Part shown: in pieces, positions 18,891-30,022 of the stretch
Numbering within the stretch: the stretch's first letter is position 1
Layout: each line of letters begins with the position of its first letter
Assembly (NCBI GenBank): GCA_021234155.1
Contig: JAJEKV010000010.1
Location: 16,438,275 to 16,502,274 of the forward strand
Reading direction: 5' to 3'
Source of the DNA: Isoetes taiwanensis
Lineage: Eukaryota; Streptophyta; Lycopodiopsida; Isoetales; Isoetaceae
Length of the DNA stretch: 64,000 bases
Notes under the pieces: generated by a model
What the model was told of the DNA's origin: nothing
Databases searched by the model: none
Seen by the model: only the letters and a program-made list of their open reading frames with translations
Program-made: the position numbers and the translations under genes

Positions 18891-20560
18891 TGTGACGTCC
18901 CCTACTCATATACGGTGCACTCACCGTATACAAACAGGAGTTCGTCCCCCGTACCAGCTCCGTGCCGATAGAGGGCCCTCCACATGACACTGCAACCGTG
19001 ACGGGTTCCAGTGGGAAGAGTGAAGGGGTCATTTTACCCCGTCTCCCTCAGGGCCTACCTAGCTGCGGAAGCGTAAACATACATGTCAGTATATAGCATA
19101 AGCACATATCCACCTCGAAGGGTGGTCCATCACATCTGCATAAACAAGGTGAGCACAATACATATGGGGAGTCCTACCCAAGGCTCAGACTCAAGGGGTT
19201 GACTGACGGCTTGGGTCTCCAGAGTTCATTGCAGACAGAATTCATGGCAATGGATTTGGCTGGCATATGAACATGGCATAGGGTTGTCCACTCCATCCGC
19301 CCCTCCTGTGCACACTTTGCAGAGTAGGCTGAAAAGTGTCGGGACCTGACCGTAGCCCGCCGGATGCATAGCCAAGGGGGCCATTCCTGGGTTTCATCTC
19401 CCCAGTTCCGATGGGGCAGAAAGGGATCACTCCCTCCAGAGGTCTACATGCCGACTCAAGGTGACTAGAGGGCCACTGCCCGTATTCGACTGAACCCACT
19501 GGAAAGTGTACACCACTTCACGGGTGTCGAGTCTATGCCTCACCCGCACTCAGTGGTGAGCCATTAGACCTAGTCACAATGATCCCTGGTAGGCCTTACA
19601 CACCAGAGGGATCTTTCAGGAGTCGGGACATGAACCTCCTTCTCAGCCAGTCTGGCCCCTTCACCCACAACCTGGTGTGGCTCTTGTACACAGGCCGAAT
19701 CTATAGTGTGCTAGAGAGGCTAATCTAGGAGCATCTACTACCAAGCTTTAGGTCTCTACCCCCCTTCCCAATACAAGGAGTTCATAGAGATACATCATCC
19801 ACATATATCACAGAAGAACTAAAGAACTATATCTAATCTATCTCATAGAGTTAGGTTCTTTAGTTAGAGTCTGGTATCTAGAGATCTAGAGAGCTGCTAT
19901 GGGCAATTTAATAGGCTAAACCTACTGATTCTATGACTGAAATATGGTTTAAGCTATTAAATTGCCTAAATACCTGATCCTTGAGTGGCTCCTCCTGACC
20001 TGAGCTCGACCATCCTGCTGAAACGCTCGAATTAAGGGAAACTAATGGTGCAATTCTCCCGTGCAGAAGTTCAGGAGGCGGTTTTGGCTCTTGAGGCAGC
20101 CAAAACAGAGCTCTAAAACCCTAGAAACGAAAAATGGGTAAGTTAGGGTTTCCCTCCTTAAATAGACATGGGGTTGGCTAGGGTTTCCAATTATCCCCTT
20201 TAGGCATGTGGGATAATTGGGAATGGGCCCACTTGCCTTTAATGGCTAGGTGGCAAAATGTGCCCACATGGAAATGTGTGCCCACATTAATGTGTGCATT
20301 GGAAAATGTGCACATTAATTGCACACTTGGGTATGGCCCACTTGGCATCAAGTGTCCATATGGAAATGTGTGCCCACATTAATGTGTACATTGGGAAAAT
20401 GTGCACATTAATAGTTGCACATATTCCCTACAAGAAGTTGCCCCTAGGGCTACCCACCGGCTACACGTTAGCGTGCCGTCGCCGGGGGGTGGCGTGTATG
20501 CGTGGCTGGGCAAGATAAAGATATCGTCCCGGGGACCGTATAATCGTCCCGAACGTCCGA
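18891..20560 (-). repeat. Element A 5' LTR (1670 bp)
   Basis: In retrotransposon orientation it starts TCGGACGTTC (ancestrally probably TGTGACGTTC) and ends GGGGACGTCACA, so the ends are inverted copies of TGTGACGT. It carries a TATTTAAGG site near 20158-20166. The U3 part (20230-20420) has two copies of a roughly 75-base unit built from ATGTGTGCCCACATTAATGTG and AATGTGCACATTAAT, probably an enhancer-type duplication. Confidence 0.9.
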
Positions 20561-20565
20561 GGGAC

Positions 20566-21130
20566 AAACCGGGCGGCGCCCAATTTGCCCCTGTGTTGTT
20601 GCTTGCATGGCAAAATGTTTTCCCCCAAAGATCAAACTGGGCGGGCGCCCAATTTGCCCCAGGGGGTGTTGCCTTTCATGGAAAAAAGTTTTTCCCCAAG
20701 GGCCAAACTGGGCGGGCTTCAATTTTGCCCCTGGGAGGTGTGTGGGGAGGGGGGCTTCCATGGCAAGATGTTCTCCCCCAAAGGTCAAACTGGGCGCGCG
20801 CCCAACTTGCCCGGAGGTGTTGCCGTGCATGGCAAAAGGTATTTTCCCAAGGGCCAAACTGGGCGGGCGCCAAATTTGCTCTAGGGGGTGTTGCCTTGCA
20901 TGGCAAAGAATTTTCTCCTAAGGGCCAAACCCGGGCGCCCAATTTGCCCCCGAGGGGTGTTGCTTTGCATGGCAAAAGTTTTTCCCAAAGGGCCAAACAA
21001 GGCGCCCAATTTGCTCTCGGGGGTGTTGCCGTACATGGCAAAAGATTCCCCAAAGGGCCAAATTGGTGGGTTTCAATTTGCCTTGGGAGGTGTTGCCTTG
21101 CATGGCAAAAGATTTTCCCATTTCAACTTG
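20566..21130. repeat. D1 palindromic minisatellite, right part
   Basis: Continuation of the array cut by element A: about eight units of 70-80 bases with CAAACTGGGCGGGCGCCCAATTT cores and TTGCATGGCAAAA segments, increasingly divergent to the right. Together with 7796-8001 it is one array of about eleven units. Confidence 0.85.
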
Positions 21131-24100
21131 CTAAACATCATATTAGATATCTACAAACATTATAGAAGCATTCATAAGGGATAGAGAAGTAGAACTTTCA
21201 TGACTAGACCTCACAGGTTAGAATATGTAGTCAAATTTAATGACCTCACAAAGCCCAAATTCAATCTAAGCATATGCAAGAGCTTATAATGAATAGGTTC
21301 ATAGTTATTTTATTCAGTATAACAAACTAATCTAAAGGAGGCACCCCTTGAAAGTAGACACATCAACAAAGCTTAGGATCTAGATGGCAGACTGTAGAAC
21401 ATATTGTAGAAGGTTGGCAAACATGCTAATTTAAGGACATGCAAGCAGGCAAAACATGATAAGGGGTAATATAAAAGGTAATAAAGAATAGAGAAGAAGA
21501 AAACTTACCTCTAATGTGAGAGAGGAGCGCCTTAAGTTAAAGGAGTGTCTCATGTCAAAAGGCGCTAGATGTGGATTAGTGGGGAAGGCTCTCAAAAGGC
21601 ATTAAACGTGTCTATTGGGAACACGTATACACCATGTATTTAAATTTCAAATCTCCCCCCTTTCCCCCTTTTTTTTTCCTCCCCGTCCCTTAAAAATTGA
21701 ATTCTAATTTCCCTCTCAACCGGGTTTAAATGTCAAATACTTGTTTCCCCCCAAAACCAATGTGGTATGTCTCCATTCAGTTGCTCACACCCTTTCCTAT
21801 TGCATGATTGGTCTCTTACTCACACCCTTTCCTCAGGGCGCTATAAGGTTACCAGTTTGGCGCTATATATTTTATCTGTTTATCTGTCAATAAAATTACA
21901 TGGCACTAAGATTATCGTGTGGCACTAGACCTTTCTACCGATCATATTAAGGTTAGTTCTCCACATGTATGTTTGTAGTTTATTAGTCTTTTTTAAATGT
22001 AAGGCAGGGGAAGTCTTTTAGAAGTTGGCTTCAAGGTTTTATCTTTGCTATAAGAGATAGGTTGCATGCATATTGTAGGTTTTCCATGCAAGATCATGTT
22101 TTGCATATTATTATGTAGGGGTTTTGTTCAATGTTCCTTAATAAATGGGTTAATCTTGTAAGATTGCTTCATTTTTAATAAATGCTAGTGAAATTAGATG
22201 ATTGCAAGTCATTGTCATGACAAAGCTAGACTTGTGTAATCTCTCTATTTATTTATCTATCTGCTGAACATAAGCCATTATCCACCTCTTAAACAAGGCG
22301 TCCGCCCAATTTCCAGCTCCCTACCAGGAGACATATCTCTATTTAAATAGGGCGATCGCCCAATTTCCCCATCTCTTGAGACCACATGAATATCTACTTT
22401 GTGAGGTAGATAGTTGCAGGCATGTGAGGTAGATAGTACTTTCACATTGAAATTGGGCGACCGCCCAATTTCTATCTGTCTGAGGTAGTAATATGAGATA
22501 TATCCATATATTTAAAAAAATACTTTCCCATCCAAATATGGCAGTTTCCCATTGCACCAGTTTTCAAGCACGTGAGGTACTGAAAACAATACTTCTCCAT
22601 CCAAATATGGCGCCCGCCCAATTTAGGCCATGCTGGAGAGTTGGTCAATGTACATACTCTGAAAACAATACTTCTCCATCCAAATATGGCGCCCGCCCAA
22701 TTTATGCTGGAGAGTTGGTCAAGGAGACACACAGATATTTAGAAATTCAGAGTGACACAGATACTCAGAAATGCCGAGGAAGAGAGGCCCTTAGAAATAC
22801 ATTTGAAGGCCTAGGCTTCTCTTGCACAGGCCCTAAACCATAAATCCGGGGTTGATTTCTTGAAAATGGCTCTCATCTTCTGTTCTGCTTCTTTTATCCC
22901 TTTCCATAAATCCGGGCTTGATTTCTTGGAAATGGCTCTCATCTTCTGTTCTGCTTCTTTATTTGCAACATTATCCTGAGCAAACAACTGGTTTGTAGTG
23001 GCAGATTTGAAGCCAGAAAACAAGAATACAATTTAATCGCAAGGGATGTAAATGAAAACACAGTTAAAATCCACCGGATTTGAATTTGAAGAAAGTTAAT
23101 ATGAATTGGATCAGGCGGAATTTGAGGGGAAATAGAGATGTGGAGGTCCGGAGCATCGTGAGAGTTATTCGCAGTACATGCAACCGCCCTATAAGTATCA
23201 TCCGCACACAAAAAATTAATTTTCGAGAGAATAATGTCATGTTCTACGTAAGGCTTATTTCTAGTTAGAATATAAAACTCAGTATGCGAGAATAGACCTC
23301 TATATGTAGAATAGACGAACCTCATATATGCAGATAGACAAAGCATCCGATGTTCCATTTCTTCGGCCGGATTTCTTTTTTGTCTTTTAGTGCTCTAGGC
23401 TTCATCGACCAAAAGATCCGCCTGCGGCATTGACCAACAAAGATCAATCTTCTTCATCCATGGATCCCAGCGGCATCGGTCTTCATTTGAACTAATTGGG
23501 GCATTCGGCTATGGATCCCGCGGCATCGATCTTCATTTGAACTACTTGGGGCATTCGGGCCGGGGGGGATCCCGTGGAACTACTTGGGGCATCTCGGCTA
23601 TGGCGGATCCCAAACTATGGCATTCGACCGCGGCGCATCCTAGCATTCGGTCGTGGCATTCGGGCTAGAGGATTCTCGAATCCAAACCGCCGAGCCGATG
23701 GAGCACCACTCAACACTTGTCTTGGCGCCGGAAGGACCAGGACTGATGGAGCACCTGCATTCTATTTAGGGTTAGGTCTAGGATTCTATTTAGGGTTAGG
23801 TCTAGGGTTTCATATTAAGTGCCACATTCTCATTTACTTTTTTCCCAAATCCCGACCACGCATCATACCCTCATTTCTATTTGTGTTTGTCTAGGTCCAT
23901 GCTCTATTAGATTACCAGACACATTTTTTTTTTTTTACTATAATTGCTTCTATTATGTAGGTACGTGATGGTACTGGTGTATGCCACTAGAGAATTTATT
24001 TGAATTTATTTACATCTAATGCTCTAGAGGTATCATATAACCATTCCATACATTGGTGCTAAATTATGACATTATGTAGAGATGTAATGGTATTAGTATA

Positions 24101-24300
24101 TGCACAAGAAAATAGCCATGACTATCAACTAACTTGGTGGGAGACTATCGATTATGCTTCGGCTCCTTCCAATAAGAACACGCTACCCAAAACTGTCAAG
24201 ATTACAGTGCTTCTTGCTCAAGCATATACAACGCTCGTTGGGTAAAAGAAAATTGTCATGCAAGCAAGGTTTCCATAAAAAAGTCCATAAATTCAGGTAT
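21131..24300. other. D1 right interior: minisatellites and no recognised gene
   Basis: No transposase or other domain found. Visible structure: a pyrimidine-rich stretch (21650-21700); isolated palindromes of the D1 array core (GGGCGATCGCCCAATTT near 22350, AAATTGGGCGACCGCCCAATTT near 22450, GGCGCCCGCCCAATTT near 22610 and 22690); an 86-base tandem duplication (about 22575-22725, CTGAAAACAATACTTCTCC); a 70-base tandem duplication (about 22840-22970, TTGATTTCTTGGAAATGGCT); and three partial repeats of a unit with GGATCCCGCGGCATCGATCT and ACTACTTGGGGCATTCGG (23455-23610). An open frame at 22939-23358 on the minus strand has no recognisable content. Confidence 0.6.
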
Positions 24301-24326
24301 TGTCCAAATTTAATGAAATTGTGCTT
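24301..24326 (-). repeat. D1 right terminal inverted repeat
   Basis: Reverse complement of the left end, 16 perfect terminal bases then three mismatches in the next ten. It is followed by the duplicated CAAG (24327-24330) and the resumed RT frame of element B. Confidence 0.85.
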
Positions 24327-24330
24327 CAAG

Positions 24331-26566
24331 TTGTCGAAGTGCCACTTCGCAACAAAGAAGGTGGAATACCTGGGTCATGTGATCTCAGCAGAAGGAATCT
24401 CGACGGATCCTGCCAAAATTGAAGCCGTCATTCAGTGGCCGGCACCGAAGAATGTGCATGAGGTCAGAAGTTTCCTTGGCCTAGCAGGGTACTACAGGAA
24501 GTTCGTGAAGAACTTTGCTAAGATAGTGGCCCCGCTAACAGACTTGACGAGGGCAGAGAAGGTGAAAGATTGGGCAGACCATTGGCACAAGAAAGCCCAA
24601 GCGGGGTTTGAATTGTTGAAAGAAGCTTTGACAACCGCCCCCGTCTTAACCCTGCCAGATCCAGAGAAAGACAAGTTGGTGGCGACAGACACAAGTAAGA
24701 TAGCCACAGGTGCAGTGCTCATGCAGGAAGAGCGGGTGGTAGCGTATGATGAACGATGCAGAGACACGCTACCCGACGCACGATCAAGAATTGCTTGCAG
24801 TTGTCAGGGCATTAAGAATTTGGAGGCACTATCTCTTGGGAAGGAAGTTCCAATTGGATACAGACCATTAGAGCCTCCAGTACGTATTCACGCAACTACA
24901 CCTTAACCTGAGGCAGCGAAGGTGGATGGAGTTCCTCGAGGAATATGACTTTGATATAGTCTACAGGCCGGGGAAGCTCAATGTGGTAGCGGATGCGCTT
25001 TCAAGGCATCCCCTGACAACTAGAGTGCATTGCAATGCAATTTCAATGCTCTGCAGCGACTTCGGTAAGAAGATTGAAGAGTCATTGCCAACGGATGTGG
25101 ACTTCAAGGAAGTATGGGCAAGCTTAAGCAAGGAGGCTAGAACAGATAAAGAGCGGGAAGCCTTCAAACATTATAAGAAGGAAGGCAACCTGTTATACCA
25201 TAAAGACAAGTTGTGCGTGCCCGAATCATCAGGTGTAAGGAAATTGATCCTCCACGACACGCACAACAGTCCAATAGCTGGCCATGCGGGATTCATGAAA
25301 ACATATTTCAAAGTGCGTAGCAGCTACTATTGGCCAGGAATGAAGAAGCAGATAGCTCGCTACATCAAGGAATGTCAGCTATGTCAGCAGACAAAGGCAG
25401 AGCAGCTTCGAATTCCAGGGGCTTTGGAGCCATTAGCGGTGCCAAACGCTAAGTGGGAGGTGATCAGCATGGATTTCATAACAGGGCTTCCAAGGACAGT
25501 AAGAGGGAAGGACGCCTTGATGGTAGTGGTCGACAAGTTGTCAAAGATGGCACATTTTATGCCTTGCAGGACCACAGACATCGCTATGGATACATCGAAG
25601 CTCTTCACCAAAGAAATCTTCAAGCTTCACGGCATGCCAAGGGAGATTATCTCCGACAGGGATCCGAAATTCATGAGCGCCTTTTGGCAAGACCTCTTTG
25701 CGACAATTCAGACGAAGCTATCCATGAGCACGGCGTATCATCCTCAGACGGATGGCCAAACAGAGCGGACCAACAGGATTTTGGAGGACATGCTACGAAA
25801 CTATGTCTGGAACAAGCAAGGTATGTGGGAAGAATTTATTCACTTGGTGGAGTTTGCCTATAATAGCACCAAGCAAGAATCATCCCAAATGTCGCCGTTT
25901 ATGATCAATTACGGCTATCAATGCCTAACTCCAGACACTTGGCACAATCCCGTGTCAAAAGTAGAGGTTTCGCAGCAGATGTTGTCCGACATGCAGCAGC
26001 TCGTGGAAGAAGTTCGAGGGTATCTCCTAGCAGCAAGGAGTCGACAAAAGAGCATCGCCGACAAGCATCGGACAGTCAGAGAGTTCCAAGTTGGCGAAGA
26101 CGTATGGCTCAAGATTAAAGTGAAGCGGGCAAAGCTCCGCATTGGAAATTGTAAGAAGCTTGCTCCAAGGTGGGCTGGACCTTTCAGAATAGTCAAGAGA
26201 GTAGGAAATCAATCCTACAAGTTAGACTTGCCAGCACACCTAAAGATTCATAAAGTCTTCCACGTGAGCTTATTGAAGAAGCATACCCCAAATCCAGACG
26301 AAGTCTTGGATACTCCAATGTTGTTGGAAATGATGGAGGAGCAGCTGGAAATAGTCCCAGAGTTGATTCTTGATAAAGCCTTCAAGAAAACAAGGAGATC
26401 AGAGTTTCTCCAATATTTGGTTAAGTGGAAACACTTGCCGGTGGAAGACGCGACGTGGGTACTCAAGAAGGATCTATTAAAGCAGTACCCACAGTTTATG
26501 GAGCAATGGGACGGCAAGGTCATTTCCGAAGAAATTGGTTCAGGCATGTCGATTTGTGTAGATTAA
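24331..26566 (+). pseudogene. Element B pol, 3' part: RT end, RNase H, integrase, chromodomain
   Basis: Resumes with [19 protein letters not shown] and continues through the RNase H start ([17 protein letters not shown]). Near 24750 an 11-base deletion relative to element A shifts the frame, which recovers only at about 24926. From 24926 to 26566 an open frame of 546 residues carries the integrase zinc module, the core ([34 protein letters not shown]) and the chromodomain ([20 protein letters not shown]), nearly identical to element A. RNase H loses its TDHQSLQ segment to the frameshift, so the polyprotein is broken, but integrase and chromodomain are intact. Confidence 0.92.
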
Positions 26567-27441
26567 TTCTGTGTGTAATTAAGATTAATCTATGCATGCA
26601 ACCTATGCTTGGTATGGGTTGCATGCGTTGTTACCGATGATGAGACCACTACGGTGATCTCTAGGGCATGGTGTAATGTCAATGTAGGCATGACCGCGTT
26701 TCCGCTTGGACGAGTGGAAGGTAGATTAGAAAGTCTACTTCTGTCCCACGGAAGTAGACGACCTCGAGAGAAAGGTCATTGAGAAATGCATTGATAGGAA
26801 AAGCACCTCTAGCCCCATATATGCTTTGATAGGAGGAATCTGTCCTTCACGCCCCATATACGGGAAGGACCCTATCCTCCACGCTGGGCAACTAGGGTGT
26901 AGGCATGAGTGGCATATAGGCATGATAGGGCGCTGTCTCCACGGCCACGATGGAAGAATCATCCTCTTCCTACGCCGGGAGATTAGCCATGCATTCATGT
27001 AGATAGGTGGGGTGGTCACCATATAACCAAAATTTTTATTAATAATTAAATGGTACTAACGTAGTGTCGACCTGCAGGCCAATAGAGCGCTTGGGAGGGC
27101 AAGGAGGTCGAGCTATGAAAACTTGCAACACAAATTTTGTTGGAATGTGTTGCAAGGAATGAAGAGTACCTCGAACGTTAATTATATATATGAAATATTA
27201 GAATTTTGATAAACTAAATAGTCATGATAAGTAAATTATTGAGTAACTTATTTTAATGATGTTACGAATTGATAAGTTATTTCATAAGATAAGGGCATGA
27301 TAATGTTCTAAAAATATTACCTTAAGGTAATCTTAATAAAGGTGTAAGTATCATGGTAGTATATTGTATGCATCAGGTTGATTGCAGGATAGGAAGATTC
27401 CAAGGTGGGGAGACCCACGATGCTGCGGACAACATCATTTC
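26567..27441 (+). other. Element B 3' untranslated region
   Basis: Matches element A's 3' region to about 26960. The following 480 bases have no counterpart in A, where a deletion removed them with the start of the LTR. AT-rich, no gene seen. Confidence 0.7.
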
Positions 27442-27454
27442 AAGGTGGGGAGAA
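27442..27454 (+). promoter_or_regulatory. Element B polypurine tract
   Basis: AAGGTGGGGAGAA directly before the LTR start (TATGACGTTCC), the expected position of the plus-strand primer. A similar AAGGTGGGGAGA also occurs about 40 bases upstream. Confidence 0.7.
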
Positions 27455-27702
27455 TATGACGTTCCAGCCACGATTATATGGTCCCGGGACGATATCTTTA
27501 TCGCTGCCTCGTCGCATTACCATCCATCCCGACGGTAATGCCGAGGTGCAGCTAGGCGAGTAGCCCCTAGGGGGCAACTTGCAAGGTATGTGCATTTATT
27601 AATGTGCACATTTACCAATGTGCACATTTATCTAGGTGCACATTTTCCCATGTGGACACCTTTATGCCACCTAGCCATTAAAGGCAAGTGGGCACTGGGC
27701 CA

Positions 27703-28033
27703 TGTCAAGGTTGCACCAAGAAAGGGAGAGAAGGGGATGCACGCCGATATCCGAGAGCGCAAGCTCCCAAAACAAAGGCAAAATTGGAATTGTATTCAAT
27801 GTTGTATATCAATACAGAAGTACAATGATATAAACAAAACGGTGATACTAAGAATAGTATTAGCCGTTCAACCACCGCCCACTAATAACAGCCGTTACTT
27901 AGTTAGGTCGGTGCTCAGTGCTGATAAGGTGCTGATTCAGCACATAGTCAGCACCTATGTGTTGAAAGTTTGTCGGTCTTTGTGAAGCATATCTAACAGC
28001 AAGATGGTGATCTCGATATCATATATCTCGACA
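27703..28033 (-). repeat. TR-GAG 3' LTR
   Basis: 331-bp copy, differing from the 5' LTR chiefly near 27958-27985 (TGTTGAAAGTTTGTCGGTC versus TGCTGAGTGCTGTCAGTG). Confidence 0.92.
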
Positions 28034-28392
28034 CTCCTCCTTGATGAGAGATCGCCATCTCCATGCTCAGCCTCCTCCTCCTGGAGATAAAGATCTGAAT
28101 CTTGGTCAAGACTGTCGCTTAATCAGGGTCATCTGAAAAGCTCAAAAACCAAGTTTGCATGAAGAGATCAGCTCTATTCTCTCTGATAGGTAAATAGACC
28201 TGCTGATCAACCAATCAGACGAACGATGAATCGATAGAGGTTGTCTTTGATATCCATTGTTTTGCCAAGAGGAACATGAAAACTATTTTCATGTATAGCC
28301 TCGATATAGGCAATAGAAGCATCAGATATGAGTACTTCATTAAGACTTATGGATTCAACAACCATAAATGCAGCTACTCCAACAATGCTAGG

Positions 28393-29643
28393 TTAAAATT
28401 CTTCATGGAAATCAAACCTTAATACCTTCGCTTGACCTTGATCAAGTGTTGCTAGAAGTAAAGAGTCAACTGCTCCTCCTTGCTTTGCAATCATGATCAT
28501 ATATGATGCATATTCAACTCCTTCACAATCAAGTGAATTAAGATCTCCTCCTTGATCTGGAAACAGAAAAGAGTAGAGTGCCATAACAGGTGCTGGAAGT
28601 GTTGGAAGTGCTGTAAGTGCTGGAAGTTTCTGTAATCTGAACAGAAAAATCAGTTGATCAGGTGTGAGAACCGGAGTGCCTCCTTGCATAAACGCCGCCA
28701 AAGTATCAGAAATGAATGCCACTTGATGAAGTGTTGCTACATTGCCTGAAAATGGGGAGACAAAGGCCACATCAAGATATCCTAGCTCAATGGCTGAGGC
28801 ATCTATTAATCCTTGCTTGGAAGGTGCTGAAATATCATAAATTGGCATCCATTTATTGGGCGCTACTGCATCATCTAATATCCAGAAAGTAGAAGGATCT
28901 AAATCCACTACTTCATGCTTAATAGGAAGAGATAATCTGCTGCCAATGTGCTTCTCCTCCTCATCGTGCTCATCATCATTTAGGGTAGATTGAGTCTTTG
29001 AATGCCCTGCTGCAAAGAGAGTGGCATGATCATCTTTACCTGCATCTTGCCTCATCATGATCTCCTCCTTAATAGAAGTGATTGCTTGATGGAAGCCCAT
29101 ATCTTTGTCTTGCATGAAGCTTCTGCACAAAGAATCAAATGCATTAGGTAATGACCTGAGGAAGAAAAATAGTTGCATCGATTGTGAGATCTGATGCTCT
29201 TCTCCAAAAGCTTCAATCTGCTGGAAGCTGTGCTTCATGTGATCCGAGAACTCGTCAAGACTTTCAGCAGTCTCGTCCCAGCACATATCCATCACCTCTG
29301 CATACAAGTGCCCAATCTTATGGGTCTTTTGGTCATGCTTCTCAATGAGAGCATGCCACAAATCGTGGCTATTCTCCTGCTGGAACTCATCAAGGACAGA
29401 GTCAGCTAAGGAGAGCCCGATATATGCCATCGCCTTGTCATCTCGGCGCTGCCAAGCATGCAAATCAGCAATATTCTTGGCATCCGGTGCAGGTTCTTGG
29501 CCAGTAACAATTCCCCAAACTCCTTCATCCTTGAGAATGAAGATCATTCCGGTTTTCCATTGCTGGAAACCTATGCCGTCAAAGATTTGAATCGCATGAC
29601 CGCCAGGGAAGGTAATCTGGTTGTAGCTTGCATCCTTCTCCAT
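28393..29643 (-). CDS. Copia-type Gag protein of the TR-GAG element
   Basis: Intact 416-residue frame starting MEKDASYNQITFPGG, 38 bases after the primer site. The N-terminal part shows the copia Gag pattern (GIGFQQWKTGMIFILKDEGV near residue 25, then WQRRDDKAMAYIGLSLADSV and LWHALIEKHDQKT, SLDEFSDHMKHSFQQI, FFLRSLPNAFDSLCRSFMQD). No CCHC zinc knuckle is visible. Beyond about residue 240 it reads STFWILDDAVAPNKWM, which resembles the start of a copia protease region (WILDSGA) with the catalytic Ser-Gly lost, then a divergent tail to residue 416. Its role would be virus-like-particle assembly around its own RNA, relying on partner elements for enzymes. The open frame fits recent activity. Confidence 0.85.
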   Translation of the reverse strand: MEKDASYNQITFPGGHAIQIFDGIGFQQWKTGMIFILKDEGVWGIVTGQEPAPDAKNIADLHAWQRRDDKAMAYIGLSLADSVLDEFQQENSHDLWHALIEKHDQKTHKIGHLYAEVMDMCWDETAESLDEFSDHMKHSFQQIEAFGEEHQISQSMQLFFFLRSLPNAFDSLCRSFMQDKDMGFHQAITSIKEEIMMRQDAGKDDHATLFAAGHSKTQSTLNDDEHDEEEKHIGSRLSLPIKHEVVDLDPSTFWILDDAVAPNKWMPIYDISAPSKQGLIDASAIELGYLDVAFVSPFSGNVATLHQVAFISDTLAAFMQGGTPVLTPDQLIFLFRLQKLPALTALPTLPAPVMALYSFLFPDQGGDLNSLDCEGVEYASYMIMIAKQGGAVDSLLLATLDQGQAKVLRFDFHEEF

Positions 29644-29681
29644 TGCTGTGTTGATCTTGAATCAATCTCAGCACACCTAGT

Positions 29682-29693
29682 GCTCTGATACCA
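29682..29693 (-). promoter_or_regulatory. TR-GAG primer binding site (initiator Met tRNA)
   Basis: TGGTATCAGAGC on the minus strand, directly adjoining the 5' LTR with no spacer. Confidence 0.92.
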
Positions 29694-30022
29694 TGTCAAG
29701 GTTGCACCAAGAAAGGGAGAGAAGGGGATGCACGCCGATATCCGAGAGCGCAAGCTCCCAAAACAAAGGCAAAATTGGAATTGTATTCAATGTTGTATAT
29801 CAATACAGAAGTACAATGATATAAACAAAACGGTGATACTAAGAATAGTATTAGCCGTTCAACCACCGCCCACTAATAACAGCCGTTACTTAGTTAGGTC
29901 GGTGCTCAGTGCTGATAAGGTGCTGATTCAGCACATAGTCAGCACCTATGTGCTGAGTGCTGTCAGTGCTGTGAAGCATATCTAACAGCAAGATGGTGAT
30001 CTCGATATCATATATCTCGACA
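29694..30022 (-). repeat. TR-GAG 5' LTR
   Basis: 329-bp copy ending CCTTGACA next to the primer site; its outer end TGTCGAGATATATGATATCG borders the GGCCA duplication. Confidence 0.92.

Larger units (their letters stand above)
8002..20560 (-). mobile_element. Ty3 chromovirus A carrying a histone H3-like gene and a second cargo gene
   Basis: A 12.6-kb element in minus orientation. In retrotransposon order: 5' LTR 20560-18891, initiator-Met PBS 18889-18878, palindromes and TATA, an H3-like gene 18229-16949 (with one TGA), palindromes and TATA, a 488-residue gene 16236-14770, gag 14526-13253 (broken), protease about 13177-12968 (frame-shifted), intact RT-RNase H-integrase-chromodomain 12926-9693, 3' untranslated region, and truncated 3' LTR 9313-8002. 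The target duplication is GGGCC (7997-8001) and GGGAC (20561-20565), one mismatch. Ordinary Ty3 chromoviruses are 5-8 kb with only gag and pol; the additional 4 kb here lies between leader and gag and holds two extra genes. Gag and protease frames are broken, so this copy is probably not autonomous. Confidence 0.9.
7351..24326. mobile_element. DNA element D1: 25-bp TIRs, CAAG target duplication, contains element A
   Basis: The left end AAGCACAATTTCATTA (7351) is exactly the reverse complement of the right end ending TAATGAAATTGTGCTT (24326). With the following bases the inverted repeats are about 25 bp with three mismatches. CAAG occurs at 7347-7350 and 24327-24330; removing one copy and everything between restores the RT reading frame of element B, which proves an insertion. 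Without element A, D1 is about 4.4 kb. I find no transposase frame in it, so it is non-autonomous or dead. Its interior has arrays of a TTGGGCG-CGCCCAA palindrome and several minisatellites. A 4-bp duplication does not fit hAT, Mutator or Harbinger; with one more TIR base (GAAGCAC) the duplication would be 2 bp (AA). Superfamily unknown. Confidence 0.8.
27703..30022 (-). mobile_element. Gag-only LTR retrotransposon (TR-GAG type, copia-like), 2.3 kb
   Basis: LTRs of 331 bp (27703-28033) and 329 bp (29694-30022) begin TGTCGAG and end CCTTGACA in element orientation, with a perfect GGCCA target duplication (27698-27702 and 30023-30027). An initiator-Met PBS abuts the 5' LTR and a purine tract (AAGGAGGAG) abuts the 3' LTR. 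The only gene is a Ty1/copia-type gag with no RT or integrase, so it must be mobilised in trans. This matches the described plant TR-GAG class of non-autonomous elements. LTRs differ mainly in one 30-base stretch, so insertion is fairly recent. Confidence 0.92.

Noticed and set aside
7347-24330. Assembly error as explanation for the split RT of element B
   Set aside because: Terminal inverted repeats plus an exact CAAG duplication at the break are what an insertion produces; a misassembly would not create them.
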